From: Treponema denticola
Lineage (GTDB): Bacteria > Spirochaetota > Spirochaetia > Treponematales > Treponemataceae
Assembly (NCBI RefSeq): GCF_024400535.1
Contig: NZ_CP038800.1
Location: forward strand, 186,001 to 250,000
DNA length: 64,000 nt
Direction of reading: 5' to 3'
This document shows positions 59,987 to 64,000 of this stretch, one piece after another; the stretch's first letter is position 1, and the number at the start of each line of letters is the position of its first letter. The notes under the pieces were generated by a model that made no database searches, was not told the DNA's origin, and saw only the letters and a program-made list of their open reading frames with translations. The position numbers were made by a program, and so were the translations under genes.

Positions 59987-61657
59987 CTACTTTATTCCTG
60001 AAATCGGCAGTTTCCCTGTAGGAGTAAAGTCTCCGCAGAGGGCTCCGAAAGCGGCTATAAATGAAGCAGGTGAATAACTGTAAATAGCAATTGCAGTTTT
60101 CACATCCGGTATCTTTGATAAAAAAGCCGGCGATAAAACGGAAATAATGATATATTTTTTATTGGGGTAAGCAGCCGTTATTTTTTGTAAAATACTTAAG
60201 GAGTATTTGTCGGATAGGCAAAAGATAATTGTGTCAAACCGGCGGGCATGGTAAAAGGCCGAATCTACTTCTATTATTTTTGCTTTGGGAAAACGCTTTA
60301 AGCCGTATTTAAAAAAATCTTTATATGCCGAAACGAGGAGAATATCCTCATTTTCATCAGGCCTAAAAGGGATCTCGGCATCCCGAACTATTGTGGTGGA
60401 ACGGCCTGCTAAATTTAAAAAGAATTTTTGTCCTTCTTTATCTGGAATTCTTTCATCCAGCTTTTCCATATCCGGCATAATGGGAACATGGTTGCTGCTT
60501 TTAAAATACTTTAATTTTTCAATCAAAATCCGAAAAGCCGCATCCTTTACCCTTTCTTTAAATTTAGGTTCATCCTTCATAGCCTTAATATTTTCTTTCC
60601 AAAAGGCTTGATAATGCCGCGGTGTTGTAGAGGATTCGATTATGTCGTTCCCTGCTTCCAGAGCCAACTTCACGGCCTTTGCAATTCCTCCTGCAAAATT
60701 CATAGCACCATGCATCATCATATCATCGGTAATTATAAGGCCTTTAAAACCCAATTCTCCGCGCAGTATATCCATTAAAAGATATTTGGAAAATGTTGCG
60801 GGTTCTCCATTAGGTAAGATTGATGAAAAGTTTAGATGCCCCGTCATAATTGCGGGAACATCCGCATCTATTAGATACTTAAAAGGAACTAATTCTCTGT
60901 TGCGGAAAATCTCTTCGGATATGCCGATTTTAGGCAAACGGCCGTGACTGTCGATGCTGGTATCTCCATGTCCCGGAAAATGCTTTGCTGTTGTAAGAAC
61001 CCCCGCATCCCTGCTTCCCCGTACAAAGGCGGCTCCTAAGATTCCCGCAGCATGGGGGGAGTCCCCAAAGGAGCGGGGGCCTATTATTGATGAGTCATGA
61101 TCCGTTAGAAGGTCTACAGTGGGAGCAAAGTTTAAGTTTATGCCGAGAGCCCTTATTTCTCTTGAAATATAATAACCTGAATAGTAAGAATCTTGAGGTA
61201 TGCCGGAAGCTCCTATTGCAAGGTTTCCGGGGGTTTCCGAGGTTAGACCCTTTACATGCCTGACCCAGCCTCCCTCTTGATCCGTTGCTACAAAAAGCGG
61301 AATACCGAATCTGCCTTCGAGGGATTTTTTTTGTAAAAGCGAAATGGATTTAGCAAGCTTGCGGGAATCTCCGGTATTCCAGCCGAAAACCTTGATACTG
61401 CCTAATCCGGAGTCTTCAATCCATGAAATAAGCAAGTCTCCGGGATCTTGACCTGCCCAGCCAAACATAAATGTTTGAGCCAAAAGTTCCTCATCGGTCA
61501 TGTTCTCAATTATTTCAGCTGCCAGTTTTTCGTTCGGCACCTTATCGTAAAAGTTAGGTAATTTTTTTGCGTCATAATTAGAGTATAGATTAAACATTAA
61601 TAAAAAAATACAGAAAAAAGATATGCTCTTCTTTGTAAGTGAGATTTTAGTTTTCAT
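59987..61657 (-). CDS. Glycoside hydrolase family 3, beta-N-acetylhexosaminidase type
   Basis: This 556-residue exported protein has a signal peptide or N-terminal anchor (hydrophobic residues 12-26), the GH3 barrel with D-Q-E-G-G-W-V near 120, and the NagZ catalytic loop K-H-F-P-G-H-G-D-T-S-I-D-S-H (His-Asp acid/base dyad). The nucleophile segment is I-I-T-D-D-M-M-M. A C-terminal alpha/beta domain follows the barrel, as in longer NagZ and exo-acting GH3 enzymes. It likely releases GlcNAc from peptidoglycan or glycoconjugates in the periplasm. Confidence 0.92.
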   Translation of the reverse strand: MKTKISLTKKSISFFCIFLLMFNLYSNYDAKKLPNFYDKVPNEKLAAEIIENMTDEELLAQTFMFGWAGQDPGDLLISWIEDSGLGSIKVFGWNTGDSRKLAKSISLLQKKSLEGRFGIPLFVATDQEGGWVRHVKGLTSETPGNLAIGASGIPQDSYYSGYYISREIRALGINLNFAPTVDLLTDHDSSIIGPRSFGDSPHAAGILGAAFVRGSRDAGVLTTAKHFPGHGDTSIDSHGRLPKIGISEEIFRNRELVPFKYLIDADVPAIMTGHLNFSSILPNGEPATFSKYLLMDILRGELGFKGLIITDDMMMHGAMNFAGGIAKAVKLALEAGNDIIESSTTPRHYQAFWKENIKAMKDEPKFKERVKDAAFRILIEKLKYFKSSNHVPIMPDMEKLDERIPDKEGQKFFLNLAGRSTTIVRDAEIPFRPDENEDILLVSAYKDFFKYGLKRFPKAKIIEVDSAFYHARRFDTIIFCLSDKYSLSILQKITAAYPNKKYIIISVLSPAFLSKIPDVKTAIAIYSYSPASFIAAFGALCGDFTPTGKLPISGIK

Positions 61658-61665
61658 AAGTTTGT

Positions 61666-62115
61666 TTATTCCAGCCAGTAAACCTTATCCGGAGCTTTTT
61701 CGGTTAGAAAAAAATTTTCATATCTATTTGAAGATTCTACACGTATGTCATCAGGAAAATATGTCGAATGTAAAAACCAGACAACATCCAACAAGTCTCC
61801 AAAGGAGTCCGAGCATGAATACCTGTAATAAAGCTCTATATCATCATCTTCCAAGATTTTTTTTCTTTCAGGATCCGTCTTAGTGTCGGGGTCTATAGCT
61901 TCTCTGATATTGCTTCGTAAACCGCCGTACCATGCATGGGTTACCGATAAAAGATTAAGATGCTTTTCTTTATCCATTTTATACAATTCATAAACACCTG
62001 ACATAGCAGGTACAGCACGGTTAATCTGATACTTATCAGCCTTCGTAAGAGGCGACCATGTAAGAATATAGTGAGGCTGATTTTTAAATATCTTCTTTAT
62101 AATTACAGGTTCCAT
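61666..62115 (-). CDS. Hypothetical protein
   Basis: 149 residues from the ATG at 62115, or 152 from an ATG at 62124. The sequence is mixed alpha/beta and Tyr/Asp-rich, with Y-I-L-T-W-S-P-L and Y-Y-R-Y-S-C-S-D-S-F-G-D-L-L-D-V-V segments. I recognise no domain. It is first in the operon with the NagZ-type gene, eight bases upstream of it. Neither start has a clear ribosome site, and a TATAAT lies only a few bases before 62124, so this may be a nearly leaderless message. Confidence 0.65.
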   Translation of the reverse strand: MEPVIIKKIFKNQPHYILTWSPLTKADKYQINRAVPAMSGVYELYKMDKEKHLNLLSVTHAWYGGLRSNIREAIDPDTKTDPERKKILEDDDIELYYRYSCSDSFGDLLDVVWFLHSTYFPDDIRVESSNRYENFFLTEKAPDKVYWLE

Positions 62116-62166
62116 GTCAAACATGAGTACATTATACTATTTTTTGATTAAAATTGCTATAAGGCC

Positions 62167-62195
62167 TTGTCAAACTTTGTATTTTTTGATATACT
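62167..62195 (+). promoter_or_regulatory. tRNA-Cys promoter
   Basis: TTGTCA (62167-62172), a 17-base spacer and TATACT (62190-62195), with transcription expected about five bases before the tRNA. On the minus strand the same bases give a TTGACA box (62168-62173) facing the hypothetical gene. Confidence 0.8.
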
Positions 62196-62206
62196 AACGA
62201 TAATTT

Positions 62207-62278
62207 GGCGCCGTACCCAAGTGGTAAGGGACAGGTCTGCAAAACCTTCATTCATCAGTTCGATTCTGATCGGCGCCT
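62207..62278 (+). tRNA. tRNA-Cys (GCA)
   Basis: A 72-base cloverleaf: acceptor GGCGCCG pairs with CGGCGCC (62271-62277), discriminator T at 62278, a five-base anticodon stem with loop CTGCAAA and anticodon GCA at 62239-62241, and a T-arm with TTCGATT. U73 is typical of tRNA-Cys. CCA is not encoded. Confidence 0.96.
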
Positions 62279-62306
62279 TTTCCATTTTTTAGTTTTTTTT
62301 CATAAT

Positions 62307-62339
62307 GGGAACCTCCTCAAGAGGTTCCCCTCCTTTTTT
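62307..62339 (+). terminator. Intrinsic terminator after tRNA-Cys
   Basis: A 9 bp GC-rich stem (62307-62315 with 62321-62329), a 5-base loop and a T run starting at 62334. Confidence 0.88.
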
Positions 62340-62373
62340 ATAGCCCGTTTAGCCGTTTTATTGCCTCAACTTT

Positions 62374-63564
62374 TTATTTGATTAAATTAGCTATAAGGGC
62401 AGGAACAGTTATAAATGTTCCTATCGAGCTTCCAAGCGAAGAAAGAATAAAAACAAGAAGAACCTTTGTGATTCTATTTTTATACCAGCCGGATATTTTT
62501 GCTGCATCATTTGTAAGGTTTTCCATATCTCTTACCTGAGGTTTTTTTGCCCAAGCCTGTACAAGGCCTGAAATCATTCCTATACCCAAAAACGGGTTTA
62601 TCGTTGTAAATGGTGCTCCTAAAAATGAGGCGAGAATAGCGAGGGGATGGCCGAGTGCAATAAGAGCTCCTATCGCTGCGAGGCCTCCGTTCCAGAGTAC
62701 AAAGGATAATAGCATTTGACCGGTTTTTATGCCCCCCCCTCTAAAAAAACCTAGAACAATCAAGCCTATTATAATTATAGGAAATATCCAAGAGGCAATC
62801 TTACTTCCTGTGCTTTTCGGCGGAATTACTTCAATGTCGGATACGTCTGTTGTTTTTGTACCTGCTTCCAGTTCTTTTATAAATCGTTCCGTTCCGGGAA
62901 GATGGCCGGCTCCTAAGACAGCCACAATTTTTTTACCGCTGCTTTCCCAAATTTTTGATGCAAGATAGCGGTCTCGCTCGTCTATTAAGACGCCTTTTAT
63001 GTTCGGAAGATATTCGGCCATTTCCTGCATCATGTTATCCATTGCACTTTGATTTTTTAATTTTTCGATTTCGGCTTCTTCAAGTTTTTCGTTTGAAAAT
63101 GCTGCACTTAAAAGGGTTGCCAATAGTTTTGATCTTCCCCAGCCGCGGTTTTTTGCCCAAGCTCGTTTTAAGGTCGTATGAATTGGGCGGTCGACCATTT
63201 CGGTTTTTATGTTTAGTTCTTGAGAAACTTCAATTGCGGCCTTCATCTCATCGCCGGGTTTTACGCCAAGGTCGCTTCCAAGTTTTTTTTGAAAAGAGGC
63301 TAGAACCAGATTTGCAAGGAGTAAAAAGCCTTTCCCCTCCCTTAATACTTGGGAAATATTTATTTGTTGCCAAGCATCTTTTGAGGTTAAGGACTTATAC
63401 CTTACTTCATCCAATTCTACACATACACAATCGGGGTTTTCTTCCCTAATTGTAGATTCAACATCATTGATACTTTCTTTAGAAACATGGGCCGTTCCTA
63501 AAAGAATAATTTCACGGTCTTTTAAAAGAATACGCTTTAAAGTTTTTTCGTTATTTTCGTCCAC
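62374..63564 (-). CDS. TraB/PrgY family membrane protein
   Basis: This 396-residue protein has the TraB domain (G-T-A-H-V-S near residue 23, V-C-V-E-L-D-E-V-R-Y, E-M-V-D-R-P-I, D-E-R-D-R-Y-L-A and G-A-G-H-L-P-G) followed by three to four C-terminal membrane helices. Distantly related to gumN/Tiki-type proteases. Enterococcal TraB/PrgY reduces pheromone activity, but chromosomal homologues have no set role. It contains a G8 tract in the coding strand (62732-62739). It overlaps the preceding gene by 14 bases. Confidence 0.9.
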   Translation of the reverse strand: MDENNEKTLKRILLKDREIILLGTAHVSKESINDVESTIREENPDCVCVELDEVRYKSLTSKDAWQQINISQVLREGKGFLLLANLVLASFQKKLGSDLGVKPGDEMKAAIEVSQELNIKTEMVDRPIHTTLKRAWAKNRGWGRSKLLATLLSAAFSNEKLEEAEIEKLKNQSAMDNMMQEMAEYLPNIKGVLIDERDRYLASKIWESSGKKIVAVLGAGHLPGTERFIKELEAGTKTTDVSDIEVIPPKSTGSKIASWIFPIIIIGLIVLGFFRGGGIKTGQMLLSFVLWNGGLAAIGALIALGHPLAILASFLGAPFTTINPFLGIGMISGLVQAWAKKPQVRDMENLTNDAAKISGWYKNRITKVLLVFILSSLGSSIGTFITVPALIANLIK

Positions 63565-64000
63565 AGTTATTTCCTTGTTCAGAATTAGCTAACTTAATGA
63601 TAGAGTTTAAAAATGCGGTTTTACCGCAGTATCTTTCTGCATCTATTGCTCCTCCGGCCATGTGTGCATGACCGCCTCCCGAACCCATGTCTTTTACTGC
63701 TTCTTGAATTAGCCAGCCTGCATCAAGGTTTTTATCACGGCTTCGTGCGGAGAGTTTATATTCAGGGCCGTCTGTTTCTATTACAATAACAAAAGAAATA
63801 TCTTTTATCCAAATTAAAAAATCGGCTACAACCGACAAAATAGCTCTTGAGTAGTCTTCACTTAATTCTACAATTAAGAAATTATCTATGCGTAAATAGT
63901 TTGTAAAGGCCTGTCCTATTTCTTCGAGGTCGCAGATGTTTATGGTCGTTTTAATCATTTGATATGTTTTTTGCACATCCGATTTAAAGTAGAGTTCGTA
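63551..64000 (-). CDS. DHH family phosphoesterase, C-terminal part (5' cut by window edge)
   Basis: The frame is open to the right edge, so only about 149 C-terminal residues are seen; the GTG at 63976 need not be a start. The closing G-S-G-G-G-H-A-H-M-A-G-G-A motif is the DHHA1 domain of NrnA-like/DHH phosphoesterases, which hydrolyse short oligonucleotides or cyclic dinucleotide products. The catalytic DHH half lies outside the window. Coupled to the TraB-family gene by a 14-base overlap. Confidence 0.8.
   Translation of the reverse strand, partial: YELYFKSDVQKTYQMIKTTINICDLEEIGQAFTNYLRIDNFLIVELSEDYSRAILSVVADFLIWIKDISFVIVIETDGPEYKLSARSRDKNLDAGWLIQEAVKDMGSGGGHAHMAGGAIDAERYCGKTAFLNSIIKLANSEQGNNCGRK

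Overview
The window reads as chromosome of an anaerobic, amino-acid-fermenting host-associated spirochaete, most likely an oral Treponema of the T. denticola group. The evidence is AT-rich DNA, lipoprotein signals of the LxxC type, solute-binding proteins with the treponemal AGSSEK mature start, a tryptophanase, oxygen-sensitive 2-hydroxyacyl-CoA dehydratase/double-cubane reductase genes, an Rpn nuclease paralogue, a Trep_Strep-type ECF transporter and an FlgD-like C-terminal domain on a giant exported repeat protein. The genus is inferred from gene content, not from a database match.

Layout. 1-3.8 kb: two facing copies of a double-cubane reductase plus DUF3343 unit, with their ATP-dependent activase. 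3.9-14.7 kb: two complete, convergent five-gene Opp/Dpp/Nik-type ABC importers; one ATPase gene carries an in-frame TAG. 14.9-21 kb: a ferric-iron-type ABC importer (binding protein, fused permease, ATPase) coupled to a glycosyltransferase gene, split by a 1.3 kb stretch with two small reverse genes. 21.1-24.7 kb: a GntR-ABC exporter operon and a chemoreceptor-like protein. 24.8-29 kb: sbcD and sbcC. 29-34.1 kb: what looks like a two-cassette integron array, with a degenerate toxin-antitoxin cassette and a 4.5 kb cassette encoding a DNA adenine methyltransferase, a HerA-like ATPase and a NurA-like nuclease. 34.2-43.2 kb: an Rpn nuclease gene between two perfect 55 bp repeats, then a giant surface-type repeat protein. 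43.3-49.5 kb: pncB, ftsK, uppP and tnaA. 49.8-52.2 kb: small accessory genes, one frameshifted. 52.3-55.8 kb: an ECF transporter operon with a methyltransferase, behind a promoter flanked by two palindromic operator-like sites. 55.9-64 kb: glycyl-tRNA synthetase, a CDP-alcohol phosphotransferase, a NagZ-type glycosidase operon, tRNA-Cys, a TraB-family protein and a DHHA1-domain protein.

How it works together. The importers and tnaA fit a peptide and amino-acid scavenger. The most unusual block is 29.05-34.10 kb. A textbook folded attC site (29567-29632) overlaps the stop codon of the nuclease gene. A core-site half with the same flanking hairpin lies at the promoter end (34072-34096), and a further half-site abuts sbcC. 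I interpret it as a mobile cassette carrying a three-gene modification/DNA-end-processing (probably anti-phage) module. No integrase is present in the window. All functional statements come from reading motifs; no search was run.
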